A stretch of DNA of 64,000 nt from Phycomyces blakesleeanus NRRL 1555(-). Taxonomy: Eukaryota > Mucoromycota > Mucoromycetes > Mucorales > Phycomycetaceae. Location of the stretch: contig NW_017265175.1 of assembly GCF_001638985.1 (NCBI RefSeq), positions 5,870 through 69,869 of the forward strand, read 5' to 3'. A program made the position numbers and the translations under genes. The notes beneath the pieces were generated by a model. That model was not told where the DNA came from. It did not search any database and saw only the letters and a list, made by a program, of their open reading frames with translations. Of the stretch, positions 24,401 to 37,201 are shown in pieces (position 1 is the stretch's first letter; every line of letters begins with the position of its first letter).

Positions 24401-26074
24401 CAAAATAACTGTCAAGGAGTGTGGTTTACATACTATCTGGTTAGTATATTGGGCTTGTGTTATATGTAGACAATACTTTCTTCTCAGAATGATAACAGCC
24501 AAGTGACTTGTGAGTATACACCGTTTCTAAGAGCAAACCATTTAGTTTTGGCCTTTTTGTTTTTTGTTTTAATGTCTTTCTCTCTCTCTCTTCTCAGTTC
24601 TTTAATATAATATTAGCAAAGCTCTCTGTCTCTATCAATCTCGGGTATACAAATCCAACTGTCTAGTGCTTTGTGTGGTCTGGATTTATTCCTCTAATAT
24701 GGTCTGTCGATGATTACTCGAGTTGTCTAACAGTAGCTTTTATCGGAATGGTTACAGTATTACAAAGTGTTACCGTAGGGTATTTTGAATCCAGAGTAAA
24801 GTTGTCTATTGTCCATGATATTATGAAGTCATTCACAATTGTAAATTTTTGCAAAAATTATATTATTGTTTCAAAAATTAATTAACGAATTTGCTTTATC
24901 TTCAATCAAGCAAAGTTTTTATAAGAAGGTGATTGTTCATAAATATATCTATTGATATTTCTGGGAAAAAAGGCAAACTAGTCTTGCAAGATGCACTTCC
25001 TGAAACTTGTGTTGGAAAATTGACACAATATGTGGTGAGTTGACATCAACTAACATGCCTAAACCAGCTTACTTTGGCAACCTTGTTTCCTTTTCCTGTA
25101 ACATATATATATATATATATACCTACATTGGTCTACATTGTGAAAATCCATTGAACCTTATTATCAAGGTCAATCACATCAAGTTAAAAAAAGGGGGGCT
25201 TTGTCGTTTATTATCCGTTGCCCTATGCACCTTTCATTGAAATTGGAGATTTATATAAATGTACCCAAACACTCTTTCGGCTTTTGCTGGTATAATGTTG
25301 CTTTCTCATCTCAAGCTTAAATAGTGTTGTGGACAAGGAGAATATTTTTATTATAAGTTTTTCTAAATCTTGCGCACTGTGGAATTTACGCAAACCAATG
25401 AGACCTTAAAAGTAAATGAAATGAAGTAAAACAAAAACAAAACAAAAAGGTGCTTGTCAATACATGCATGACAAGAGAGTAGGCACCGAAAAGTAAGAGA
25501 GCGCGGAAATCTTGATCTTTTTAATCCAGTTGGGAATGTGGAAAGACCACACCAACTTGTACATTTACCCCTGGACCCCACAAATTAAGCATGAATTCCT
25601 CTCGCAAGCCAATTTATGTTAACTTGATGGTGGCTATTCAGTTTAATTTTTTACTGCTGCTGCTGCTGTTGCTGCTGTACTTTACTAGGACAGTACCTAT
25701 ACGACTAAGATTATTAATGAATTAAGAAGATCTTGTTTGGACATTTAATAAGCACGATTTATATATATAACAATGATTTAGGAATTATTATTATTTTTTG
25801 AAAAAAAAAAAATTAAAGTAAAATAAAATAAATGCTCTATAATCTATAGAGAAAAAAATGTAAGAATGGGAAATGTACAAAGTATCTTTTTTCTTTTTGT
25901 TTTTTGTTTTCTTTTTGCAGTGAAGGGATAATATAGGATGGTGGTAATACAATAAAGATAAAGCAGTTAGGAAGTGTGTGTATGTGTATGTGTGTATGTA
26001 TGTGTATATGTATGTGTTTTCTTCTTTAAAAAGAAAAGAAAAGAAAGGAAAGGAAATGAAGATATAGAAGAGGT
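21443..26074. other. Gene-poor region, one possible coding relic
   Basis: About 4.6 kb with no gene I can support. One spot may be a coding relic: plus-strand 24020-24170 reads 'YVIASSDFDNEPDPARQYN', 'YLNGKKLICLAATIYGS', and a frame-shifted continuation 'ELRHVLLYLRPHFQQPANH' at about 24177-24230. It looks protein-like but I do not recognise it. Other content: CTG/CTGTTG triplets at about 25652-25678, GT-rich microsatellite at about 25974-26020, AAAG/AAGGA purine run at about 26028-26056, and several short TA runs. Confidence 0.45.
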
Positions 26075-26602
26075 TTAAAGCGCATTCTGATGCTGGTTAG
26101 CAAAAAATGTCTTTCCGATCTCGTAGCTACTGATCATAATCGCACATGACGGTGCGACTTTTGCAACTCTAGGTGTAAGTCCTAGAAAGCCCAAGACATA
26201 ATAGTATCAGGTAAAGAAGTATACGTATACTATTTAATTTGACTCTTACCTCTAAATAGCCCTCGGACGCCATCTTGGCTATATATTTGTCTCAATATGG
26301 CTGGCACCTTGACTGCTTTCATGGATGGAGAATCTAAAACAAAGTTTAGCTCAGTGCACCAAATCACATACACAATACGTGTCCTTATTACCTTTTCCGG
26401 CATCAACCTGACGGCGTGTCTTTGCCACATCAAAGGGGGTTGTGACAGCAGCCGCGCACTTTCGGATAGTACAATCAATGTCAGCAATCATATATTGTGT
26501 GTGTATGTATATATATACATAAAAGAATAATAATTACCATGCCAGAAAATGCACCGGCAAGGAAGGACATGTACAGGTCACCTTGGACTATTGAGATGGA
26601 TA

Positions 26603-26635
<33 letters not shown>

Positions 26636-27492
26636 AGGCTATTAAGGCCTGTTTTGTTTTTTCATATGTCATCCAATACATGGCCGAAAAGGGGACATCT
26701 CTCCAGAGAGTTGGAGGAAGACCTCGCCAAAGTGCCCGAACGCCATCTTTTTTCACCATGCTCTGTACACCATACAGCACATTTCTAAAATCATTTACTC
26801 CTGTGGCAGCCTGGAGTCGAGTCCTGAACAACTCAATTGGAGAGATCAAGGCAACTGCGACCGTACGTGCAAGTCCACCTGCAACAAGAGGAGAGTAGTC
26901 GCTATGCTGAGTGGTAGTATATGGCTGGATGATTACTTTGAGATAGTCGTACCCGACAAAGTAAATAACATTTGCAGGTACAGACATCAGCAACGCAGGT
27001 GACAGACCCTTCCATAATCCTGGCAGCCCCTCATTCTTTACAATAGTGTGAAAACCATCCTACAGATTTAAAGATAGTTGTCATTTTTAATATTATTTTT
27101 TATTATTATTAGAATTAGAATTCCCGCGGTTTATATATATTTACCAGTGTACCCTTTAGAATAGGGGGGTTTTTGGGTGTAAATGAGCGATTGGGCAACT
27201 CGATCGCACATTCATGAAGACTGGCCACCTGGTTGGTACCTTTTTTCGAGAATATCTTTGAGTAGTGTTGAATTCCAGAGGTCAATTTGCAGATTTTGAG
27301 GCCATTTTTTGATGAGAATGGGCTGCAGCATGCAGTAGGCTTCCGCGATGAGTCATAATTTTGAGTCTGGAGCCGAAGTTTCACGACGTCCATTGGAGTT
27401 ACTAGGAGTGATGTCAAAAGAGCTCCAGTGCATGCTGAAAGAAGTTTCTCGGTAGAGCTTGTAGTGTAGAGTGTATTGTCTTGCGATGTCAT
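26075..27492 (-). CDS. Mitochondrial carrier, MTM1/SLC25A39-40-like
   Basis: Inner-membrane transporter of the SLC25 family. All three repeat signatures are visible in order: '[13 protein letters not shown]', '[12 protein letters not shown]' and '[15 protein letters not shown]', with six membrane segments expected. The long first matrix loop (Lys/Ser-rich after LRLQTQ, including a 'CC' pair) and the C-terminus '[20 protein letters not shown]' fit the MTM1/SLC25A39-40 branch, which is linked to mitochondrial glutathione import and Mn-SOD metallation. At least five exons: a donor GTAAATATAT follows 'LKGTL' near 27144, and the last donor GTAAGAG near 26249 pairs with a CTAG acceptor near 26175. 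An (AAC)n run encodes about ten Asn between repeats 2 and 3. The start at Met 27492 (MTSQ) is chosen because it lies just before the first repeat; another in-frame Met lies at 27516. Confidence 0.85.
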
Positions 27493-28470
27493 ACTTTTTT
27501 TTCTTCTTCTAATCAACTATATGTAATATTTATATATACATATATATATATATATATAAAGGGATAAATGTATTTTATATTATTTTAATACCAAAAGAGA
27601 GATTGGGGATTTTTTTTTTTGAGTTCAAGATATAAAAATAAAATAAAAAAAAATAAGATCGGGAAAAGTATCATCCTTTTATTTTATTTTATTTTTAACT
27701 GTTTTTGTTTGTATGGAGTCTTTTCCTTGGAAAAATCTCAATAAAAGAAAAATATTGCGATTTGGCTTGAAATGTATGATTTGTGTGTTTGGTATTGACT
27801 CAAAAAAAAAGGGCAGTTTCACTATTGCATTGTTGGTTTTTTGAGCTTAATGTTTTTTTTTTAGTCTATTTTCAATTATTGGCTGTGATCCTTACATATA
27901 ATTTAGTGTTTTAGACACATAAATACATACGAGTGTAACAGCCATTGACAGTCAATGGTACAAGAAAACGATCAACATTCATAATAAACACGCCCACGTT
28001 AAACATGACTTTGTGTGATGCAATATCTTAAAGCAATGATTAGATGATATTTTATTTGTATGACGTGCTTTGGTTAAACTTTTATAGTGTGTTCTAAAGA
28101 GCAAAATAGATAGACAATCAAGTGATTATTTAGATTTCTTATATTTCTATATTTCAGGGATGATATTTGGAAAAAGTCAAGAAGAAAGAAAATATTTTAC
28201 TTCATTTCTTTTACCGAGGTTCCGCATTATTATTGTTCTTTTTGACATTTATACAAACAAACACCCGCCCCATTGCCTTACTACCCAGCATATATGTATT
28301 TAATGATTGAATAGTGACTCTCTCACCAAGTATCAAAGCCATCAGTATCTTATTTCATGTAAGCTTGGAATAGCATTCAAACAATAGTACAATATAGCAA
28401 CTGTTGCATTATATGCATTTCTTTTAAAAAGTATAAAACTAAGTGCTGCCTAGGGTTTCTGTCTTCAGCT
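27493..28470. other. Intergenic spacer
   Basis: Between two minus-strand genes: promoter side of the carrier gene and 3' flank of the START-domain gene. It contains TA microsatellite at about 27537-27558 and AT-rich homopolymer runs. No gene seen. Confidence 0.5.
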
Positions 28471-31328
28471 CTAGAAAGCCGGTGAGGTTGACTGGAGCTT
28501 CCCGGAATTCCGATGGCTTACGGCTGTGTATTGATTATGATAAACCAGATCAATACAAATAGTCTTGTTATTCATCTCGCAGCTAGTCGTAACCACCAAG
28601 AACCTTCCGTCCCTTGTTTCTTCTACAACTATATCCCGGGGAGTCACAAATATATCAAATCCACTACTGCTGACAATCTGGATCGTAGTCTTTTTATTCT
28701 GGCTGGAAAGAATAGCCATCTCATCCAATGCATCGTGTCTGGCCACATAGATTAGGTGGTATGTTCCTGTCTTCGGCTCATATTCTTCTTCTAAGAGTCT
28801 GCCCTTTACATGAATTGCAAAAGGTTGAAATCTCCATGACCTCGTATAGTCAGCGATCCTCGAAATATATTCTAGGGCTTCCATCTCCAGCACTCTTCTC
28901 GTCTCAAGCGATAGTTTGGATTCATACACGATCTTGCTCACAAAGGTTACTTTGATTCCGGTTTGAGGAGCACACCATTGGTTTGATTTAGAGCCCAATT
29001 CCTGGAATATGGGTCTGAAAACCCATCCATGCAAGATCACCTTGGAGCGAAGATAACAAGCTGCTCTCTCTTGTATCTTGTTGTCCACGACGCTTGTGCT
29101 AGCCACAAAAACCGTTCCGGTAGAAGTATTTGTAGAAACACCAGTAACAACACAAGCATCATGCCGTTGGATAGGATAAAGGCTTTTAAGTACCCAATGC
29201 TCCAGAGCATCAGATTCACTGAACCGTTCAATAACTCGTCCTGCTTCAAATCTTTCGTCCCCTACAGATTATGTTTAGAGAAATGAGTCTCATACCCCAA
29301 TATGCTTATTGTCTATCTCTCTTCTTTAGTATAATCAAATATTATTTTTTTGTATTCAAATTACATTGACTTCGAGACACAAAGCATCGTACCACATTGC
29401 AAAGTTGTGCCGCTGTCCAGGAACCATTTATAACGCCGTCGCACCGTATCATTTGAAGCCCTTTAAGATTATTTGTGTCATGAAAGTAAACTCTCGATGT
29501 AACCCCTTGTTTTTCGCTGTGAATCACCCATCCGTCCATCGATGATGTCAACTCGGCTAGGGACTTTAAAGCTTTGTTCTTCTTTTCCGCGTGTCGATTT
29601 GGTGGATAGATACATGTGATGGAGGCACTGGCCTCAAATTTCTCTTCAGAAGAATCAGTAGTTCGTTTATCGTGGTCACTGCCACTTTTACTAGCGTACG
29701 AATTTGCACTTTCTTCATCTCTTGACGGTTCAGAATCGCTATACGATAGGATGGGGCCCGATAATTGATTTTTCTGCGCTCTTGAATTTGTTGGAGTATC
29801 GGCTGCAGAAAATTTGTCTGTTTTAGTAGACGATCCTGATTTATCCTCTCTTTATATATATATATATATTGATTGGGTCAAGATATTTTGTTAGTCTTTT
29901 TAAAAAAAAGAACTTTAAACAAGAATAATGTGTGTGCATCATGTATTACCTATAGGCTTCTAGAGTGTAATGTCCCTTGTCTGCAGCAAGTGTTTCCATT
30001 TGTGTGGCCGCAGGAGGACGACTTACAGTTAATTGCGGTCCATTAACGGCAGAGAGACAAGTTTTTAGCTGTTTTGAATTCCTTTCAAAGTAACTCTCCA
30101 CATCACAAAGATCCTTTACGCGCTTTCTCAAACTCCAATTGGAAAGGCTTGATGCCAATCCCTTGAAGTTACCGTTGGTGACATAAGTAACTTCAGTACT
30201 TGGTTTGGTTCGACTCAATCCTGTGCGCTCTATTATCCATCCTCGAAGCTTTTCATTATTGATATTAGTAGAAAATAAAGGGTTAATTATATGATAGCAT
30301 AATTGAATATTATAAACACAGTTTTTTGTGTCTTTGCGTTCCTTTATATATTTATTTATTTTATCATGCTCTTAACAAGAGAAATGCAGATGTCAAATTG
30401 ACTAATCTTACACTTGTGTGCTTCCTATGCCTTTCTTGGAAACTAGGTACATATTGTGATTGTACACTGACGGTTACAAATAAAACCATATTTTCGCCAA
30501 CGTATTCTGTGCGTTCGACCTGGACTGTATCACTTAATCTAAATTAGTTAACATGTAAGATTCTTGCTATTAAACTTTCTCTCTCTCTCTCTCTCTCACA
30601 TACACATGGGGTTTTGATAAAATATTGTAGCGTGGATTTTTTATTTATTTATTTATTACTTTCCTTGTAGAAAAGGTGCTTTTATACACCTCATAAGTCA
30701 AAGAGGTAGTTTGGTTGATCTTCTCAACCAAATTTCCCTCAACAAATCTAAGTAAAATCAGTAAAAATAAGATTAGATATGTTTATGCATGTATACGCCT
30801 ATTGAGATGTATTGCTTATCTTACTTGCTATCCCATAGTCTCCTTGTCGTGACAATACGAAAGATAGCATGATGCGAGAAGTTTTGTATAATTTTCTGCC
30901 CTTTCACCATCACAACTTTGTCGCCAGGATGTGCATACTTGCTGTAGGCCTCAACTGGATGCCCACTTTGAGGCAATTTATTCCATCCTCGATGACTTTT
31001 AGCTTCCTTGAGAATATTTAGTGCCGCTTCGGCTTGCCAGATAATGTATTCTTTATCCTTGGATGATACTTGTATAATATCCACACCATGCGAATAGTCC
31101 GGAGTCAATAATGGTAAAGGAGATGACACAGCGGCTACAAGAGTATGCGATACATTCTATTACAGTTTCAATCAATATATTTATGCCTTAAGAAAGAAGA
31201 AGATGTGTACTTACAAAAGATACACTTTTATTTCTATTGGCTTTCTTATCTCCATCTGCAGTCTGTTGGGTTCTGCCTTTTGGTGTATTTAATTGATTAG
31301 ACTCTGATAATATTTCACTGCTACTCAT
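28471..31328 (-). CDS. START-domain (StAR-related lipid-transfer) protein, probably two START domains
   Basis: Multi-exon minus-strand gene. It starts at 31328 (MSSSEILSESNQ); the first intron joins '...KSVSF' in frame to 'NVSHTLVAAVSSPLPLL' through a TAATAG acceptor. The N-terminal half contains a START-like region: helix 'EYIIWQAEAALNILKEAKS', then 'GDKVVMVKGQKIIQNFSHH', then 'VERTEYVGENMVLFVTVSV'. A Ser/Asp-rich low-complexity linker follows. The C-terminal half is a second START: 'WDERFEAGRVIERFSESD' after an intron, 'SLYPIQRHDACVVTG', 'GWVFRPIF', 'KVTFVSKIVYE', ending at 28471. START domains bind sterols or phospholipids in a helix-grip fold. No signal peptide or membrane segment was seen, so it is probably cytosolic. 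Exons in the 29.3-30.9 kb part are approximate. Confidence 0.75.
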
Positions 31329-32940
31329 CAAGCCAAGCTTTCAAATATATTTGTTTGAGCTTTTGAAGTTGTGTGTATTGGATGGTATAGAAGAAACGCT
31401 ATTGTTGTTTTGTTTATTTTTTTTTTAAAAAAAAAAAGTCAAGTCAAGTCAATCAATCATATTTATTACTAATCTTATTGCTTTTTACTTGTAAATTTTG
31501 TTTTAACCAATCAAAGCAAAAATTATGGACGCTCTCTTTATCTTAATCTACAGATAAGAGAACAATTACCCAATTATTCTTATATTTAATCATTTCCCAT
31601 AGTGGAATTTAGCTTTACTTATTTATAAATCTATTGGTACTTCAATACTCTATCGGCAATTCTACGGGGTCTACGTTTCTATTTAACCAAATTATGCCCT
31701 AAGTTCGGTGCCTTCAATCCTTTAGGAAAAAATATCGTGTTCTGAAATTTATACAATATATTCAATTTATAACCCTAAATTTAGACTTGATCATATAAAA
31801 TACACTATACCAATAGCCAGTTATGCAGAAGATTATAAGAAATTGTCATTAAAGTGTGGCGCAATCTTGCTTGAAATTTTACTATTTATTAATCTTCTTA
31901 TGCGCATCACACTCCAAAACACTGTCAATTTGAGAATTTAATGCAGTTTTATTAGTTTTGTTACATTTTCAAGAAAATAATTAAAAATGATATTTTATTT
32001 TTGTTTGTAATTTCTAATCCGCTTTTTTTTTATTTTAGCTGTAAAAATTACACCAACATCACTTTCCCCTCTGTATTGTACATGTCTTAAACATCCTTGT
32101 AAATTACACTCAAAAAGTATTTATATTAAAGGTATCATATTCTTAAATAAAGTAAAATAAACTACATTTTTTCTTTTTATTTTTATATAATAAATGTAAA
32201 CGGAAGAGTGATTCTTTGCATAAAGTATTTGGAGTGATATTATTTCGAGTCTGTTCCAAGAGGTTGCGTGATTTTATATTTGCTGCAGTGGTATTTTTGC
32301 ATGATTCTTTTCTTTAATGTAAAGGAGAGAAAAGGAGATTTTTTTTTAACTTGCATATTGTGAGATTTGAATATTTCTATTTCTGTGATTTTATTTAAAT
32401 AAAAAATTCTTGAAATCCCAAATTTTTTATATCTTTTTTAATAAGAAAAAAAAAGAGAGCATATTTTTAATATTTTGTGCAATATATGCCTTGCCTAGCT
32501 ACTTGAAAATATATAAAATCTTCTGGAATAAAGTAAAAAGTAAATATCTTAAAGTACTTGTTATAATTAGCAGTAAAGTATATCACTCTGTAAATGCAGT
32601 TTGTTTATTTTTGTACATGATTTTTATTTAAACTCAAAGTTTCGCATCTTCTCAGAAAACACAATGAATCTTTAATGCTTACAGCAAACTTGATAAGAAA
32701 AAAAACATATCAACTATTACTATAATAATATACATCCTGATATCAAATAATTACTGGTCGTACTTCATATTTGGTTATTCAGACACTTGGCTGTTGGATT
32801 TATCACATATAAAAACGTATTCATTTTTTTGTATGGAGCCAGGAAGAAAAAGCTCAGGATTTTATTAAAGGTCTCTGATTGAATAGGAGAAGAGAAAATT
32901 AAAATATTGGTTTGTAAGGTTTTGTAAGTTATATGATGTT
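31329..32940. other. Intergenic spacer, no gene
   Basis: Holds the upstream side of the START-domain gene and then AT-rich sequence with a perfect T10-A11 palindrome at about 31417-31437. The short open frame at 32410-32631 is Lys/Ile/Phe-rich and unsupported. Confidence 0.5.
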
Positions 32941-33114
32941 TTTGTTTTTGTTTTGTTTTTGTTTTAAAAAAAATGGAGGAGTTAAAGAGAGTCAGCTCTA
33001 GTTCAGAGCAGAGACGAGGAATTGACTTGCGCGCAGTGTGGAGCACCGCAGAGGGAAGGAAAGGGACAGAGTTAAAGTGGAAAGACCAGTGGTGATCCCA
33101 AATAGACAGGATAG

Positions 33115-36100
33115 TTAGGCCAAAGACAGAGGAAGCAGGGATCGCAGGGTTAAGCGTGGGGGGAAGACGAAGGATTGGAAAGCGTTTGAGAGGGCAGAGG
33201 GCAGAGGGACGGTGCCAAAGAATTCCAACCAAATGCCTGTCCACACAGCAGATTTCAACGGGCAAGCGAGAAGAAAATGTTCTTGCGTCTCGATGGACAC
33301 CTGGCAAATAGTGCAGAGAGGAGAAGAGACGGTGGATGGCATGATGCGGTACAGAAGTGCTCGGCACGAAAGCTTATTGTGCAACCCGCGAAACCAGACA
33401 TTCTGAGCCTGGTGAGGGAGGGCGAAAGACCAGAAGGAGCGAAGTTGTCGTGGGATGAGAGGAGGGTGGATGGGACGAGCATCAGACAGTTGATGGGAGC
33501 AGGCAGAACGGTAGGAGCGCGTGGTGAGCCGGGACCAGGTTTGACCAGGAAGTTGGGCTGACAGAAGTGGCTGGAGGTCAATGGACGACCCGTCGCGAAT
33601 AGGAAGATCTGGCTGTTGGAATGCCAGTACAAAAGAAGGAATGCATGCTCGAAAGAGAATGGGATGCAAGACCATTGTATGATCGCGAATTCTGTTGAGG
33701 ATGCAGTTAAGTGTGACAGAACGGGGTAGAGGACGAGAGAGAGTGATGGGTGTGAGTATATCCAAATTGGACTCGATTTGGTATAGATGGTGGACTCGCA
33801 AATCACGCCAAGCAGGTCGATACGGAGGGTGAGAGGGCATACTGGATATCATAGAAGACAACGGCAGGATGAGACAACTGGAAAGGTTGAGCACCACTCT
33901 GTCAAAGTTTCGGGGAAGAGTATCCATAGCCTTCAGAACCAGGTGCAGCAGGGAATCAAGGGTGCGATGGTTGTGTGGTATACACACCACAATTGAGTGA
34001 AGAACAGACCCCGCAACCAAACACTGGTTCCTTCTTGCTAATGAACCTGGCAAGTTAACAATCTCCGGAACTGTTACACACCAGGCACACGTACACTACA
34101 CACTCATACAGTGTAAACCAACCATTACACAACAGGGATTTGAATTACAGGGATTTGAATAGTAGCAGATATAAACAATATTATTTTGTCTCTTTAATAA
34201 ATAACACTCTCACAGTATCTACTTTTCCCATTATTGAGATACTAACCCATAAACAATCCCGAATACCTCAGGTTGCGAGGACGACAGTCCGGAAAGAGTA
34301 AGAGAAGAAGAGGATCAACGGTAGGGACGTCAGAGCGAAGAAGAGTGGAGAACCATTGGGGAACAAGACTGTGAGGCAGTAGAGGATTACGGATAAGGGG
34401 CTTCAGCCAGCAAAGTTGGAGAGCACATTGCTGTATACCAGGATCCAAGATACCAAGGCCACCCTGTAGTCGGGGCAAGCAGAGAGTGTCAAAAGCAATG
34501 GGAGGAAAAGAGTTGACATGGAAGAACCTGCACACAATGGAGCGAACTCGGTCAAGGAAGGCGGAAGGGAATGAAACCACACGAAGGACGTGCCATAGTT
34601 GAGAAAGTACAAGAGAGTTCATTATGGTTGCCCACCCACGAAAGGAAAGAGATCGTGATCCATGAATACTGCAAAAGGTCTCAATTTTTGACAGGAGGGT
34701 GGTCCCGTAGGAGTCTCGTTGAGTGATAGAGGAAAATAATGGAAAACCAAGATATCGGAGAGAGGTAGGTGACGTACGATCATGCCAGTCAGTAACATTG
34801 TATGCACGAAGGAAAGTATTCCAGTCGGGGAGTGACGATCCTGAAAGGGAGAAGGCTTGAGTCTTGTGCATGTTTATGTGAGCATTAGATGCGGCAGCCT
34901 ATGTGTTGAGATGGTGGTGAAGTCGAGATATGTGATCTGTGTCTGGAAGAAACACCAGCAGGTCATCGGCATAAGCCAGCAGTTTGACAGGAGATAAAGA
35001 GGGAAGAGTAGGAGGGATAGAAGGGAGGACACCGAGGAACAGAGGATCATGTATCACGCAGCGAAGCAAAGGCTCAAAAGCTAGGTTGAAGAGAATTGGT
35101 GAGAGAGGATCCCCTTGTTGAAGGCCATGGGCTTGTGTAAGAGGGCGCGAGAGAAACTCATTGACGTTAATCTGTAGCTGCGTAGAGAAAAATAGAGAAG
35201 AGACAGAATTAACGATGGAAGGAGGGAAGCGGAAATGAGCGAGCACTCGACGAAAATACTCTGGGTGTACTTGGTCATAAGCCTTTTCCTGGTCCAAGAG
35301 CAAGCCAATCCCTGAGGATCCATCCTTCGTGGCTTGTGCCATGACCAAACGAGTCAGCATTCCATTATCAGCTATAAATCTACCCTGAACAAAACCAGTT
35401 TGATATGGGGTGATAAGTGTGGTAACAGCAGAAATCATACGAGCATTCATGAGACAGGTAAACACTTTTGCATCAATATTAATCAAGGCGATGGGACGCC
35501 AGTTCTTCAGAGAACTGAGATCGCCTTTTTTTGGCAACAAGCAGACACAAGTGGACTGCCAAGAAGGAGAAAAGATTCCCTTCGACAAGACATCGTTATA
35601 TATCCGGGAAACGAGGTCACCACACACAGGATGGGCGAGAATGAGGCAGAGAATCTCATATGGCAAACCATCTGGGCCCGGGCTACTAGAGCTGGGAGAG
35701 TGGGCAGCGCCTGACCAAATTGTGTCGAGAGCAAATGGCTGAGTCATATAGTCCTGTGCAAGTTCTGGCAAATGGAGATCTGAAGGCAAATGAGAGAGCA
35801 GCTCATCCACAGCAGAGTGGTCTATAGGATCAGGGGTGTACAAGCCTTCATAGAAGACTGCTGCGGCCTCAGTCATGGCGTCGGGTGTGGTGCAAATGTC
35901 ATTTGTAACAGGGTGACGGAGGCTTGCAATGGCTTTGCGGGATTGGCGAATGGCAATAGTGCGTTTGAGGTATCCTGCAGAAGTCTCACCCTTTTCCTGC
36001 CAGTGTTTTCTGGCCTTGAGAGCCATAATCTCAACCTGTTCAAGTTGGACTTGCTGCAACAATCGTTCCACAATTGGGAGTTGGAAGTTCTGGGTGGGTT

Positions 36101-37067
36101 GGTGGCAGAAACAGTGAATGAGTCAGTCCCGTCGTTTTTGTAGGCGTGTTTCCAGGTCGTTCAGAGAGGGGCGAAGGTGGCAAGAGAAACATTTAACGAA
36201 ACGAATGACTTCAAGCTTAATCGCATCCCATTGGGCTTGAGGAGAAAGATCAGCACGAAGGGCAGGAACGAGGGTGGAGAGAAGAGTGTTGAGATCGGTA
36301 CGGAACAAAAGTGATTGTGCTAGGCAAGGGTTAGCATGCCAAAGTCTCTTACCAGAAGACTTTGTTGAAGGGAGGGACAGACTGACTGCAACCAGATAAT
36401 GATCAGATCATTTCTGGTGAATATAGCTCACTTGTGGGTCTGTAGTGCGAGGGTGAAGGTCTGAGGACGCAAGGATGTAGTCAATGGTGGTGGAAGACAG
36501 GGCTCAGTGGAATGTAAGCTGCGGGTGCTGGCCACGAGGAGTGATACAGTCAGTCATATTGGTATCTATAAACTGTAGCCAGTCAGCTGGAGCACAACGT
36601 CCAAGAGCATAGTGTGAGTGAATTGCATAGTTAAAATCGCCCAATAGAATAAAGTTTGAAGGATTGGGAGGGATGAGGTCAGGAGTGGACAGTAAAGAGG
36701 CAAGAAAACAATAACATGGAGTTTGGGAAGCAGGCGCATAGATGATGCCTATCCTGAAGGGCGAAAAATTATTATCCACATGTGTGATAGTTGTTGTGAT
36801 ACACCTGCCACATGGGCTAAATAGAGGGTCAGTGAAGATAATGTGAGGGGAAAGGCATATAACACCGCAGTGTGGAGACCATAATGATGAAGAGGACCGA
36901 AATTGTTGGTCAAAGGTAGATTGAAGCATAGATGATGAGGCATGGGTTTCTTGCAGGGCTAAAATATCAATTCCCTGCAAGCGTAAATGGCGTATGAAAA
37001 AGGAGCATGATTCAGGGTGTCCGACTTTGGGTAGACCCCTACAGTTCATAGTGCCTATTTTAATCAT
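33115..37067 (-). pseudogene. LINE ORF2: APE endonuclease and reverse transcriptase (broken)
   Basis: Begins 'MIKIGTMNCRGLPKVGHP' at 37067. The APE endonuclease motifs are 'LALQETHAS' (catalytic Glu), 'ILLGDFNYAI' and 'SDHYLV' near 36410. The RT core has 'LLPKKGDLSSLKNWRPIAL', 'GFVQGRFIADN', 'LLLDQEKAYDQV', 'GLQQGDPLSPILFN' and the catalytic 'LLAYADDLLVFLPDT' (about 34935-34990). A C-terminal CCHC-type finger reads 'CTICQVSIETQEHFLLAC' near 33310. In-frame stops interrupt it at least near 36504, 36400, 36123 and 34899, mostly explicable as single transitions, and an insertion at about 34064-34251 splits the C-terminal third. Confidence 0.88.
34064..34251. mobile_element. ~188 bp insertion inside LINE ORF2
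   Basis: The LINE reading frame breaks off near 34260 and resumes near 34050. The intervening AT-rich DNA differs in composition from the GC-richer LINE. The heptamer AACAATC flanks it on both sides (34057-34063 and 34252-34258), consistent with a target-site duplication. Inside is a tandem ACAGGGATTTGAAT pair at about 34132-34160 and an AATAAA. No coding capacity. It could be a solo LTR or a small non-autonomous element; no second copy was seen in the window. Confidence 0.6.
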
Positions 37068-37201
37068 TGGTTAATTTTGGCCTCTGTGCCGAGGGCTTTT
37101 GTGGTTTGTGGGTGAGTAAAGCAAGGAGGAGAGAGAGATGTATTGCGGCCTGTTGGACGTGTCGGCCAGGAAAAACGGAGATGAGTGTGGTGAGAGGCAG
37201 A

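Noticed and set aside
33212..36143. Plus-strand open frames antisense to the LINE
   Set aside because: They are shadows of the GC-rich LINE coding strand; all protein motifs are on the minus strand.
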